A stretch of DNA of 64,000 nucleotides from Amycolatopsis thailandensis (GCF_002234405.1 NZ_NMQT01000124.1:1-64000); one strand, 5' to 3'; shown: positions 7,180-14,885, counted from the first letter of the stretch. Numbers and translations are program-made. Notes: generated by a model from the sequence alone, not told the origin.

Positions 7180-8439
7180 GTGCAGAAGGATCTCGCGGTC
7201 ATCGGCCTGGGGTATGTGGGGCTGCCGTTGGCCAGGGAAGCCATCCGTGCCGGGCTCACCGTCGCCGGGCTGGACCAGAACGAGCGCGTCGTCGCGGCGC
7301 TCAACACCGGACTGTCGCATGTGGACGACATCCCGGACGCCGACGTCGCGACGATGGTGGAGGCGGGTTTCGCCGCCACCACCGACGAAAGCGTACTGGC
7401 CTCGGCCGACGTCATCGTGATCTGCGTACCGACACCACTGGCGTCCGACGGCGGGCCGGACCTCGGCGCGGTGAAGGCCGCGGCCGAGGCGGTCAGCCGT
7501 CAGCTGAAGCCGGGAACGCTGGTGGTACTGGAATCGACCACCTATCCCGGGACCACCGAAGAGGTCGTCGCCCCGATCCTGGAGTGGTCGGGACTCCGCG
7601 CGGGGGAGGACTTCTGCCTGGCGTTCTCCCCGGAGCGGGTCGACCCCGGCAACGCGGTCTACGGCATCCGTAACACCCCGAAGGTCGTCGGCGGGCTGAC
7701 CCCGTCGTGCGCGGACTCGGTGGCCCGGTTCTACGGCCGGTTCGTCGACGACGTCGTGCCCGCCAAGGGAACGCGCGAGGCCGAGATGGCGAAGCTGCTG
7801 GAGAACACCTACCGGCACGTGAACATCGCGCTGATGAACGAGATGGCGGTGTTCTGCCACGAACTCGGCATCGACCTGTGGGACGTCATCTCGTGCGCCG
7901 CCACGAAACCGTTCGGGTTCCAGTCGTTCCGGCCGGGGCCGGGCGTCGGCGGGCATTGCATCCCGATCGACCCGAACTACCTGTCGTACAAGGTGCGCAC
8001 CCTCGGCTACCCGTTCCGGTTCGTCGAACTGGCGCAGGAGATCAACTCGCGGATGCCGCGGTACGTCGTCGAACGGGCGCAGGCCATGCTCAACGAATCC
8101 GGCCGGGCGTTGCGCGGTTCGCGGGTGCTCCTGCTCGGCGTGACCTACAAACCGGACATCGCCGATCAGCGCGAGTCGCCCGCGCAGCCGGTCGCGGCGC
8201 GGCTGCTGTCCTTGGGGGCCGACGTCGTCTACCACGATCCGCACGTCACGGACTGGCGCGTGCACGGGGACCGGATTCCGAGGGTGACCGAGCTGGCGGC
8301 GGGACTCGCGTCGGCGGATCTGACGATCCTGCTGCAGAAGCACGCCGCCTACGACGTCGACGCCCTCGCGGACTGTGCCCGGCTTCTGCTGGACACCAGG
8401 GGCGCCGTGCCGCACGACGCGCACGTCGTCGCGCTGTAG
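7180..8439 (+). CDS. Nucleotide-sugar 6-dehydrogenase (UDP-Glc/UDP-HexNAc dehydrogenase family)
   Basis: 419 residues, starting at a GTG with AGGAGG eight bases upstream. The NAD-binding motif GLGYVGLPLA is at about 8-17. The central domain contains FSPERVDPGN, and the catalytic cysteine is Cys260 in GVGGHCIPIDP. The C-terminal UDP-sugar binding domain contains GVTYKPDIADQRESP. The enzyme oxidises C6 of a UDP-hexose or UDP-N-acetylhexosamine to the uronic acid. The HCIPIDPNYLSYK context leans to the UDP-HexNAc (WecC/WbpA-like) branch, but specificity cannot be fixed by eye. It is the last gene of the biosynthetic operon and may supply the sugar donor. Confidence 0.9.
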   Translation: MQKDLAVIGLGYVGLPLAREAIRAGLTVAGLDQNERVVAALNTGLSHVDDIPDADVATMVEAGFAATTDESVLASADVIVICVPTPLASDGGPDLGAVKAAAEAVSRQLKPGTLVVLESTTYPGTTEEVVAPILEWSGLRAGEDFCLAFSPERVDPGNAVYGIRNTPKVVGGLTPSCADSVARFYGRFVDDVVPAKGTREAEMAKLLENTYRHVNIALMNEMAVFCHELGIDLWDVISCAATKPFGFQSFRPGPGVGGHCIPIDPNYLSYKVRTLGYPFRFVELAQEINSRMPRYVVERAQAMLNESGRALRGSRVLLLGVTYKPDIADQRESPAQPVAARLLSLGADVVYHDPHVTDWRVHGDRIPRVTELAAGLASADLTILLQKHAAYDVDALADCARLLLDTRGAVPHDAHVVAL

Positions 8440-8445
8440 GGCCCG

Positions 8446-8478
8446 CCGCGTCCGGCTCAGAGCACGAGCCGGACGCGG
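8446..8478. terminator. Bidirectional hairpin between convergent genes
   Basis: Perfect 13-base inverted repeat, CCGCGTCCGGCTC and its complement, around a 7-base loop. It sits seven bases after the dehydrogenase stop and overlaps the last codons of the convergent asnB-like gene. There is no T-tract, which is common for actinobacterial terminators. Confidence 0.6.
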
Positions 8479-10208
8479 TAGGCCTTCAGCCAGTCGTTGA
8501 GCTGCAACGTGGTCTCCAGCGCGGGCCGGGTCAGCCGTCCCTCGGGGAATTCGTCGGTCAGCAACGGCGAAAGCGGCTCGTTCTTCGCGCCGATCAGCTT
8601 CCGCAGGCGGTCGCGCAGGATCCGGTCGTAGGAATCGTCCTCGATGGAAGGATACGGCGTCTTGGCGCGGCTCAGCACCTCGGCGGGAAGCAGATCCTTG
8701 CCGACGGCGCGCAACAGGCTCTTCTCTCGGCGGTCGAAGTTCTTCATCGACCACGGGACGTTGAAGGTGTATTCCACCAGCCGGTGATCGGTGAACGGCA
8801 CCCGCACCTCCAGCCCGGCCGCCATGCTCATCCGGTCCTTGCGGTCGAACAGCACCTGCGCGTGCCGGGTCAGCCCGAGGTAGGTCACCTCGCGCATCCT
8901 GGCTTCCAGCGCATCCTCACCGGCCACAGTGGACAGCTCGGCGACGGCGGAGTCATGGCTGTCGCGTTCGTACTCGCGCAGCCCGAGTTTCGTCATCAGA
9001 TCCGGCGCGAAGAGCAGATCGAGCCCTTCGTGCCGGCTTCGTCCTGAATGGACCCACGGGAAGGTGCCCGACCAGACGGCGTCAGGCTTGCGGTACCAGC
9101 GATAACCGCCGAAGACCTCGTCGCCGCATTCGCCGGACAACGCGACCGTCGACCGCTCCCGGACCATCCGGAACAGCTCGTGCAGCGACGCGTGTTCGTC
9201 GCCTTTGGCGATCGGAAGGTCGTACGCGGTCAGGACGGCCGCTTTCACCGAGGGAGCGAGAAGATCGACGGTGCTGTGCAGGATCTCCTCGTACCGCGCG
9301 CCGACGTGGTCGGCGACCAGCCGCGCGTGCACGTGGTCGAGGTTGTCGCCCGGCTGGTCGGTGACCTTGACCGAATAGGACCGGACGTCGGAGGTCCCGG
9401 CCGCGAGCGCGGTCAGCGTGCTGGAATCGAGCCCGCCCGACAGCAGCGTGCACAGCGGCACGTCCGCGACCAGCTGGCGAGTGACGGTGTCCTCCAGCAG
9501 TTCCCGCACCCTGGCGACCGTGGTGGTGAGGTCGTCGGGATGTTCCCCGGCCTGCAGCGACCAGTATTTCCGCAGGTCAAGTCCATCGCGGCGGACTCGC
9601 AGCGTATGCCCCGGCGGCAGCTCGCGCATCCCGCGGAAGACCGCGTGCCCGGGGTTCTTCGCCACCGAGAGCAGATCCCGCAGGCCGTCCGTGTCGAGAA
9701 CGCGTTCGGCGAGTGGGTTGGCGAGGATCGCCTTGGGCTCCGAACCGAAGAGGACGCCGTCCGGGGTGGGGTAGTAGAAGAGCGGCTTGACGCCCATGCG
9801 GTCGCGGACCAGCAGCAGCTCGTCGCCGTCCCAGATCGCGAACGCGTACATCCCGTTGAGCCGGTCGACGAACGCGTCACCCCATTCGAGGTAGGCGCGC
9901 AGGACGACCTCGGTGTCGCTGCGGGTGTCGAACCGGTGGCCGCGGGCGGTGAGTTCCGTGCGCAGTTCCCGGAAGTTGTAGACCTCGCCGCTGTAGGTGA
10001 GCGCGGTCGTGCCCGCCGTCATCGGCTGGCGGCCGCCGTCGAGGTCGATGATGGAAAGCCGCCGGTGACCCAGCGCCGCGTGCGCGGAGAGCCAGATCCC
10101 GCCGGCGTCGGGCCCCCGCTTCGCCATGGTGTCCGTCATCGCCTCGACCGTGTCGCGTTCCCGCGTCAGATCCCGCCCGAAATCCACCCAACCGGTGATG
10201 CCGCACAT
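8457..10208 (-). CDS. asnB: Asparagine synthetase B-type glutamine-dependent amidotransferase
   Basis: 583 residues. The start is set at the ATG giving MCGITGWVD, because Cys2 must be the N-terminal nucleophile of the class II glutaminase domain; GGAGAG precedes it. The glutaminase domain covers about 1-210. The synthetase domain has the PP-loop SGGLDSSTL near 250 and SGECGDEVFGGYRWY in the later part. The family transfers ammonia to an adenylated carboxylate. Stand-alone AsnB homologues in biosynthetic clusters amidate peptides or uronic acids. Here it converges on the nucleotide-sugar dehydrogenase, so amidation of a uronic acid or of the peptide C-terminus is possible (inference). Housekeeping asparagine synthesis is the alternative. 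Confidence 0.9.
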   Translation of the reverse strand: MCGITGWVDFGRDLTRERDTVEAMTDTMAKRGPDAGGIWLSAHAALGHRRLSIIDLDGGRQPMTAGTTALTYSGEVYNFRELRTELTARGHRFDTRSDTEVVLRAYLEWGDAFVDRLNGMYAFAIWDGDELLLVRDRMGVKPLFYYPTPDGVLFGSEPKAILANPLAERVLDTDGLRDLLSVAKNPGHAVFRGMRELPPGHTLRVRRDGLDLRKYWSLQAGEHPDDLTTTVARVRELLEDTVTRQLVADVPLCTLLSGGLDSSTLTALAAGTSDVRSYSVKVTDQPGDNLDHVHARLVADHVGARYEEILHSTVDLLAPSVKAAVLTAYDLPIAKGDEHASLHELFRMVRERSTVALSGECGDEVFGGYRWYRKPDAVWSGTFPWVHSGRSRHEGLDLLFAPDLMTKLGLREYERDSHDSAVAELSTVAGEDALEARMREVTYLGLTRHAQVLFDRKDRMSMAAGLEVRVPFTDHRLVEYTFNVPWSMKNFDRREKSLLRAVGKDLLPAEVLSRAKTPYPSIEDDSYDRILRDRLRKLIGAKNEPLSPLLTDEFPEGRLTRPALETTLQLNDWLKAYRVRLVL

Positions 10209-10312
10209 CTCTCCAGCCTCGCACCGGGACGGCGGCCCCGGAGACTCCCGTATTGCCGGACCGATCAGGAATCGAGAAGCGCCGGATGCCGGTCTCACCT
10301 AGCGTGATCGCC

Positions 10313-10720
10313 ATGGATATCAGCATTCACGGGAGTTTTCTTCCTCAGAACGACCCTGAGGCCGCGCTGGCCTTCTACCGCGACCTCCTGGGTTTCGAGG
10401 TGCGTAACGACGTCGGTTACGACGGGATGCGCTGGCTCACGGTCGGCCCGCCCGGGCAGCCGGTGTCGATCGTGCTGCACCCGCCCGCCGTCGATCCGGG
10501 CATCACCGAGGACGAACGCCGGGTCATCGGCGAGATGATGGCCAAGGGCACCTACGCGGGCATCCTGTTTTCCTCGGACGACCTCGATGGCTTGTTCAAG
10601 CACCTCGCGGAGGCGGGCGCGGAGGTCATCCAGGAGCCGACCGACCAGCCGTACGGCCTGCGCGACGGCGCCGTCCGTGACCCGGCGGGGAACCTGATCC
10701 GTATCCAGCAGCGCGTCTGA
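10313..10720 (+). CDS. VOC-family (glyoxalase/dioxygenase-fold) protein
   Basis: 135 residues, a typical single vicinal-oxygen-chelate module pair. It begins MDISIHGSFLPQNDPEAALAFYRD, has LGFEVRNDVGYDGMRWLTV, and ends with the metal-site region LRDGAVRDPAGNLIRIQQ. The fold supports lyase, isomerase, dioxygenase or antibiotic-binding functions, and the substrate cannot be told. The ATG at 10313 is preferred; a GTG nine bases earlier is an alternative. It is divergent from the asnB-like gene and adjacent to the putative RiPP cluster, so it may be unrelated or a resistance/tailoring protein. Confidence 0.8.
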   Translation: MDISIHGSFLPQNDPEAALAFYRDLLGFEVRNDVGYDGMRWLTVGPPGQPVSIVLHPPAVDPGITEDERRVIGEMMAKGTYAGILFSSDDLDGLFKHLAEAGAEVIQEPTDQPYGLRDGAVRDPAGNLIRIQQRV

Positions 10721-10763
10721 GGGCCGCATCTTCCTTGCGAACATGTGCCGTATCGAGGCGGCC

Positions 10764-10820
10764 GTGTCGCGAAAGCCACGTTCGAGACACCACATGTCCC
10801 CGAAGTGGCTTTCGCGACAC
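10764..10820. repeat. Palindromic intergenic repeat (GCGAAAGCCAC family)
   Basis: Perfect 16-base arms, GTGTCGCGAAAGCCAC at 10764-10779 and its complement at 10805-10820, enclose a 25-base loop that can itself pair with the arms. The core is shared with the twin hairpins at 243-301. It lies downstream of the VOC gene, facing the tRNA terminator. Confidence 0.65.
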
Positions 10821-10880
10821 CACCGACTCGCGCGAGTCGTGCCTCTGCCTGCTGCTGTACTTCCCTGCTGTACAGGCAGC

Positions 10881-10916
10881 AAAAAAGCCCTTCCCGATTC
10901 CCTGGGAAGGGCTTTT
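10881..10916 (-). terminator. Rho-independent terminator of tRNA-Ala
   Basis: On the minus strand the hairpin arms AAGCCCTTCCC and GGGAAGGGCTT are followed by a run of T (seen as AAAAAA at 10881-10886 on the plus strand). It lies ten bases beyond the tRNA 3' end. Confidence 0.85.
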
Positions 10917-10925
10917 GATCTGTTG

Positions 10926-10998
10926 TGGAGCTGAGGGGAATCGAACCCCTGACCTTCTCGATGCGAACGAGACGCGCTACCAACTGCGCTACAGCCCC
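10926..10998 (-). tRNA. tRNA-Ala (CGC anticodon)
   Basis: 73-nucleotide cloverleaf on the minus strand. The acceptor stem is GGGGCTG pairing with CAGCTCC, with discriminator A. The D-arm is GCGCAGTTGGTAGCGC. The anticodon stem is TCTCG/CGAGA with loop TTCGCAT, giving anticodon CGC, which reads Ala GCG. The T-arm is AGGGGTTCGATTCCCCT. CCA is not encoded. Its 3' end faces the accessory region at 1-10.7 kb. Confidence 0.95.
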
Positions 10999-11021
10999 TG
11001 GTGAATCCTGCCCCGTTGTTT

Positions 11022-11056
11022 GGAGCTCCATGAGCCTATCAGTGGCTCATGGAGCC
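11022..11056. terminator. Hairpin terminator after sepX/glpR
   Basis: Arms GCTCCATGAGCC and GGCTCATGGAGC surround a 7-base loop between the end of the sepX/glpR gene and the start of the tRNA gene. No clear T-tract is present. Confidence 0.6.
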
Positions 11057-11070
11057 CCGAAACGCGGGGG

Positions 11071-11877
11071 TCACTCTCCGGCGGCCCGGCGGAAAGGCCT
11101 GGTGCCGGGCTCGTCGAGCTCGTGGAAGGCCGGATCCTCGTCGTCGAGGTCGACGACGACGGCTTGGCGCCGAAGGCGGGACATCGGGGACGGCTTGCGC
11201 TCCACGACGGCCGGGCGTTCGGTGGCGACGACCTCGACGTCCTCGTGGGATTCGGAGTCTTCGTCATCGGCGACCGAGCGGCGCGGGGCGCGGGTGCTGT
11301 TGAAACGGGCCTGGCGGCGTTGCCGGATCTCGTTCTCGATGCGGACCTGGCGGCGCAGGTACACGAGGTAGCCGATGAGGACGGCGTCGACGACACCGTT
11401 GGCCCACCAGACCGTCGGGGTCAGGAAGCCGGCGACGACCGCGGTGGTGACCACCAGGACGAGGAGCGCGATGACGATCCGCTGGCGGAACGCGTACTTG
11501 GCGCGCGCGGCGATGTCCGCGGCTTCGGGATCGAAGCCACCACGGCCCGGCCGGTAGCCGGTGCCTTGGCGTTCCCTTTCGGTGTGGGACGCGCGCGAGG
11601 GCTGGGGTAGTGGTTCGGCTTCCGGTTGCTCGTCTTCTAGGTCGGCATCGAGTTCCGCCTCGAGCTCGGCCAGATCGTCTTCTACCGACGGTTCCGTGTT
11701 CTCCGCCATGGCGAACTCCTCCGGTCCCTCTTGGCGTGTGCTCCCGCTCCGCACGACCCGCGCCGCCATGGCCGAGTCCGTCGTCCGCGCGACCTGCTGG
11801 CGCTTGCGGGCGACCATGGGCACGAGAACGACGAGCCATGCCGCTGCGAGCGCGACGATGATCACCGAACTGGGCAT
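11071..11877 (-). CDS. Divisome protein SepX/GlpR (Glp receptor)
   Basis: 268 residues. There is an N-terminal membrane segment (about 3-23), a long acidic linker rich in Glu/Asp (about 55-95), a pair of membrane segments at about 133-175 (IVIALLVLVVTTAVVAGFL and VVDAVLIGYLVYL), and a charged C-terminal tail. The layout and position, two genes after a gephyrin-like MoeA protein, identify it as the actinobacterial SepX/GlpR family. That membrane protein binds Glp and links to Wag31 and FtsZ at the division site. Transcription order is glp, acetyltransferase, glpR, as in mycobacteria. The neighbouring context makes the call firm. Confidence 0.85.
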   Translation of the reverse strand: MPSSVIIVALAAAWLVVLVPMVARKRQQVARTTDSAMAARVVRSGSTRQEGPEEFAMAENTEPSVEDDLAELEAELDADLEDEQPEAEPLPQPSRASHTERERQGTGYRPGRGGFDPEAADIAARAKYAFRQRIVIALLVLVVTTAVVAGFLTPTVWWANGVVDAVLIGYLVYLRRQVRIENEIRQRRQARFNSTRAPRRSVADDEDSESHEDVEVVATERPAVVERKPSPMSRLRRQAVVVDLDDEDPAFHELDEPGTRPFRRAAGE

Positions 11878-12012
11878 CTCCCGTCACCTCCCCCGATCCA
11901 CTGCTGTAGTCACGCTAGCCACAACAGTCACACACGCCGCGCAGACTCGCCGGTTTCGATCACGGAAAATGCATCACCAAATTAGGTGAATCTCACAGGT
12001 TGTGGTAACGCG

Positions 12013-12034
12013 GTCACCGGAACGGCCCGGTGAC
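12013..12034. terminator. Short hairpin after the acetyltransferase gene
   Basis: Inverted repeat GTCACCGG-N6-CCGGTGAC just beyond the stop of the GNAT gene. It may terminate or attenuate transcription ahead of sepX/glpR. No T-tract is present. Confidence 0.4.
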
Positions 12035-12038
12035 GGGG

Positions 12039-12710
12039 TCAAACGCGCTCCGCGAGGCCCTTCGCGACGAGCCTGGAGACCAGTCCGTCACCGGTCTCCT
12101 CCTTGGTGATCGCGTAGCAGAAATGGTCCCGCCAGCCGCCCGCGACGTCGAGGTAGCGCTCGAAAAGTCCCTCTTGCCGGTAGCCCGCTTTGCCGAGAAC
12201 TCGCAGGCTGGGGTTGTTTTCGGGGCGGACGGTCGCCTCGAGGCGGTGCAGTCCGCCGAAGTCGAAGACGTGGTCGGTGACCAGCGCGACGGCGCCGGTC
12301 GCGACGCCGCCGCGGACGATGTCCGATGACACCCAGTAGCCGATCCAGGCGGACCGGAGCGATGCCCGGATGATGTTACCCACAGTGATCTGCCCGGCGA
12401 AGCGTCCGTCCACCGTGATGGTGAACGGGAGGCACTGGCCGCGCCGGGCGAGGCCGCGCAGAGCCAGCCACTGGGACGGCCACGACCAGTACGCGTTGCG
12501 ATCCGGCCACGGTCCGATGCCGGTCGGTTCCCACATCTCCAGGTGCTCCCGGTCCCGCAGCCGGACGCGGCTCCACTCGCCGGCGTCCCGTAGCCGGACC
12601 GGCCGGACGGCGAGGATCCCGGCGGGCACCCTGAGCGGACCCAGCTTCGCGGGCCAGCCCGGATGCCGGGTCTCGATCGGATACGCGACGCCGGAAATCG
12701 GTGCGCCCAT
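12039..12710 (-). CDS. RimJ-like GNAT N-acetyltransferase
   Basis: 223 residues. The start is the ATG at 12710, whose A overlaps the last base of the glp stop (TAATG). The fold elements of RimJ/RimL-type acetyltransferases are visible: IGYWVSSDIVRGGVATGAVAL for the acetyl-CoA loop (about 134-154), then GLHRLEATVRPENNPSLRVLGKAGYRQEG near 165-193. Such enzymes acetylate protein N-termini or small amines; the substrate here is unknown. The place between glp and glpR is conserved in mycobacteria (rimJ), so it may be co-expressed with the divisome pair. Confidence 0.85.
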   Translation of the reverse strand: MGAPISGVAYPIETRHPGWPAKLGPLRVPAGILAVRPVRLRDAGEWSRVRLRDREHLEMWEPTGIGPWPDRNAYWSWPSQWLALRGLARRGQCLPFTITVDGRFAGQITVGNIIRASLRSAWIGYWVSSDIVRGGVATGAVALVTDHVFDFGGLHRLEATVRPENNPSLRVLGKAGYRQEGLFERYLDVAGGWRDHFCYAITKEETGDGLVSRLVAKGLAERV

Positions 12711-13981
12711 TACGCCCGCTGGGCAAGGAAGGTCACCTTGACCTGCTCGCCCGCGGCGACCTCGGTGAGGTCTTCGTCGATGTTGATCAGGCAGTTCGCC
12801 TCGGCGAGCGACGCGAGCAGATGCGCGCCGGAGGTGCCGAGCGGTTGCACCAGGTACTCGCCGTTGCCCTCGTCGCGCAGCAGCTGCCCGCGCAGGAAGC
12901 CTTTGCGTCCCTTGGTCGAGGTGATCGGGGAGAGCAGCCGCGCGCCGACGATCCGGCGGTGCGGGTTGCGGGTGCCGCGCGCGGCGCGGATCAGCGGGCG
13001 GACCAGGACCTCGAACACCACCAGCGCGCTCATCGGGTTGCCGGGGATCAGGAACGTCGGCACCGAATCTGGGCCGAGCCTGCCGAAGCCCTGCACCGAA
13101 CCGGGGTGCATGGCGACGCGGGTCATGTCGATGTGGCCGAGGTCGGACAGCGCCGCGTGCACCTCGTCGCCCGCGCTTCCGCCGGCGCCGCCCGCGACGA
13201 CGACGATCTCCGACATCAGCAGGCGGCCTTCGACGATCTCCCGCAACCGTTTCGGGTCGCCGGGGACGATGCCGACGCGGCTCACCTCGGCGCCCGCGTC
13301 CCGCGCGGCCGCGGACAACGCGTACGAGTTGACGTCGTAGACCTGCCCGACCGACGGGGTGCGGTCGATGTCGACCAGTTCGTCGCCGACGGACACGATC
13401 GAAACCCGCGGCCGCGGGTAGACCAGTACCTTCGCCCGGCCGACGGCGGCGAGCAGGCCGACCTGGGCCGAGCCGATGGTGTCGCCCTTGCGCACGGCGA
13501 CGTCGCCGATCTGCACGTCCTCGCCGGTCCGGCGCACGTAGCCCGCCGACGGCACCGACTTGTGCACGGTGACCTTGGCCTGGTGACCGTCGGTGTAGGC
13601 GGTCGGAACGACGGCGTCGGCGAGCGTGGGCAGCGGCGCGCCGGTGTCGACCCGCACGGCCTGGCCCGGCTGGAGCCGCCGCGGCTGGCGTGAACCGGCG
13701 GCGATCTCGCCGACCACCGGCAGCTGCACCGGCTCCTGGCCCGCGGTGCGGACGTCGACGCTTCGCACCGCGTAGCCGTCGACGGCGGCCTGGTCGAAAC
13801 CGGGCAGCGCGTGTTCGGCGACGACCTCTTCGGCGCACAGGAGGCCTTGGGCCTCGGAGATGGCGACCCGGACCGGGCGCGGGCGTACCGCGGCGTCCAG
13901 GGTCAGCGCGATCTGATCCTCGACGGAACGGAACTGTCCCGCGTCTTCGGTCTCAGCCGCTTCGGCGATGGGCTCCGTCAT
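12710..13981 (-). CDS. glp: Gephyrin-like protein Glp / MoeA molybdopterin molybdotransferase
   Basis: 423 residues with the MoeA domain order. Visible motifs include PGFDQAAVDGYAVRS (about 60-74), the substrate-loop GSRQPRRLQPGQAVRVDTGAPLP, VVVAGGAGGSAGDEV in the MogA-like domain, and HPGSVQGFGRLG with PGNPMSALVVFEVLV. MoeA inserts molybdate into the pterin. In corynebacteria and relatives, the copy next to glpR is a moonlighting divisome protein that binds FtsZ. The GNAT and glpR genes downstream support the Glp assignment. Catalytic activity may also be retained. Confidence 0.88.
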   Translation of the reverse strand: MTEPIAEAAETEDAGQFRSVEDQIALTLDAAVRPRPVRVAISEAQGLLCAEEVVAEHALPGFDQAAVDGYAVRSVDVRTAGQEPVQLPVVGEIAAGSRQPRRLQPGQAVRVDTGAPLPTLADAVVPTAYTDGHQAKVTVHKSVPSAGYVRRTGEDVQIGDVAVRKGDTIGSAQVGLLAAVGRAKVLVYPRPRVSIVSVGDELVDIDRTPSVGQVYDVNSYALSAAARDAGAEVSRVGIVPGDPKRLREIVEGRLLMSEIVVVAGGAGGSAGDEVHAALSDLGHIDMTRVAMHPGSVQGFGRLGPDSVPTFLIPGNPMSALVVFEVLVRPLIRAARGTRNPHRRIVGARLLSPITSTKGRKGFLRGQLLRDEGNGEYLVQPLGTSGAHLLASLAEANCLINIDEDLTEVAAGEQVKVTFLAQRA

Positions 13982-14034
13982 GACTGGGGGATCTCGATCC
14001 GTTCGTTCGACCAGGCGCGCGGTGAAGGCCCGTC

Positions 14035-14052
14035 GGTGAACTGAAGTTCACC
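14035..14052. promoter_or_regulatory. Perfect palindrome upstream of glp
   Basis: GGTGAACT-GA-AGTTCACC, 8-base arms, lies 54 bases upstream of the glp start in the divergent region with the 5-FTHF cyclo-ligase gene. It could be a regulator site. A second palindrome, GCCCGATCGGGC, lies further along near 14090. Confidence 0.4.
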
Positions 14053-14175
14053 ACCGTTACCAGGAGTGATGCGGTCCGAAGCCGTGGAAATCGCCCGATC
14101 GGGCAAGTCCCCCGTGGTCCGTGCCGCCGGGGTGGTCGCTGCGCCTGTCATAGGCGTGAAGCCTAACCTGACCAC

Positions 14176-14775
14176 GTGTGCGAGCCCGGCAATGAACACC
14201 TGAGCAAGGCGGAGTGGCGTTCTCGGATAACCGCCGAACGGCGTTCACAGGTGACGGAACAGCGGGCCAGGGAGGCCGTCGCGCTGGCCGCCTCGGCCGC
14301 TCGGCTGCCGGGCGAGGTCGTGTGCGCGTACGTACCGTTCGGGACGGAACCGGGTTCGACGTCACTCCTTGATCAACTTCTGGACCAGGGCAAACGGGTA
14401 CTGCTGCCGATCGTCCCGGACGAGCCGGGACCGCTCGGGTGGGCGGTCTACGAAGGCTCGTCGAGCCTCGGCCCGGGCAGGCTGCGCGGGCTGCTCGAAC
14501 CGACCGGCCGCCGGCTCGGTCCCGACACGCTGGGGACGGCCGATCTGGTGCTGATCCCCGCGCTCGCCGTCGACGACGAAGGTGTCCGGCTCGGCAGGGG
14601 CGCCGGGTACTACGACCGGTCGCTCTCCTTCGCCGCGCCGGGCGCCGCGCTGATCGCCGTCGTCCGGGACGCCGAACTCGTCCGTGAATTGCCTTCGGAA
14701 CCGCATGACGTCCGCATGACCGGGGTACTGACCCCGGACCAGGGGGTCTCCCCGCGACCGGTAATACCTGGATAA
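14176..14775 (+). CDS. 5-formyltetrahydrofolate cyclo-ligase
   Basis: 199 residues from a GTG start. It converts 5-formyl-THF to 5,10-methenyl-THF with ATP. Family signatures are the N-terminal RITAERRSQ region, VCAYVPFGTEPG, and the C-terminal LIPALAVDDEGVRLGRGAGYYDRSL (the folate/Mg site). The gene is next to UDP-glucose pyrophosphorylase, as in mycobacteria. Oddly, its last 16 codons and stop are the first copy of a 57-base tandem repeat that continues downstream, so the C-terminal tail (LTPDQGVSPRPVIPG) is probably not conserved. Confidence 0.9.
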   Translation: MCEPGNEHLSKAEWRSRITAERRSQVTEQRAREAVALAASAARLPGEVVCAYVPFGTEPGSTSLLDQLLDQGKRVLLPIVPDEPGPLGWAVYEGSSSLGPGRLRGLLEPTGRRLGPDTLGTADLVLIPALAVDDEGVRLGRGAGYYDRSLSFAAPGAALIAVVRDAELVRELPSEPHDVRMTGVLTPDQGVSPRPVIPG

Positions 14776-14885
14776 GCAGGAGTGCTGACCCCGGACCAGG
14801 GTGCCGCCCCATGACCGGTAATACCTGGATAAGCAGGAGTGCTGACCCCAGACCAGGGTGCCGCCCCACGACCGGTAATACACTG
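14727..14885. repeat. 57-bp tandem direct repeat (2.8 copies)
   Basis: Copies begin at 14727, 14784 and 14841 and match almost exactly (for example GACCAGGGTGCCGCCCC, then GACCGGTAATACCTGGATAA). The third copy is partial. The period is a multiple of three, and copy one contains the last codons and stop of the cyclo-ligase gene. The array ends about 30 bases before the pyrophosphorylase start. Confidence 0.9.

Noticed and set aside
5614..8754. 1046-codon minus-strand frame antisense to the MFS and dehydrogenase genes
   Set aside because: Composition is typical of antisense frames (Arg, Gly, His, Gln-rich) with no recognisable domain.
10552..11031. Minus-strand gene across the VOC gene and tRNA
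   Set aside because: It reads through a tRNA, a terminator and a palindromic repeat, so it cannot be a normal gene.
12039..13838. 599-residue acetyltransferase with a long N-terminal region
   Set aside because: The extra part is a shadow of glp; the ATG at 12710 with the TAATG overlap gives a normal RimJ-length protein.
14727..14885. CRISPR array
   Set aside because: Units are contiguous 57-base direct repeats without variable spacers and no cas gene is present.
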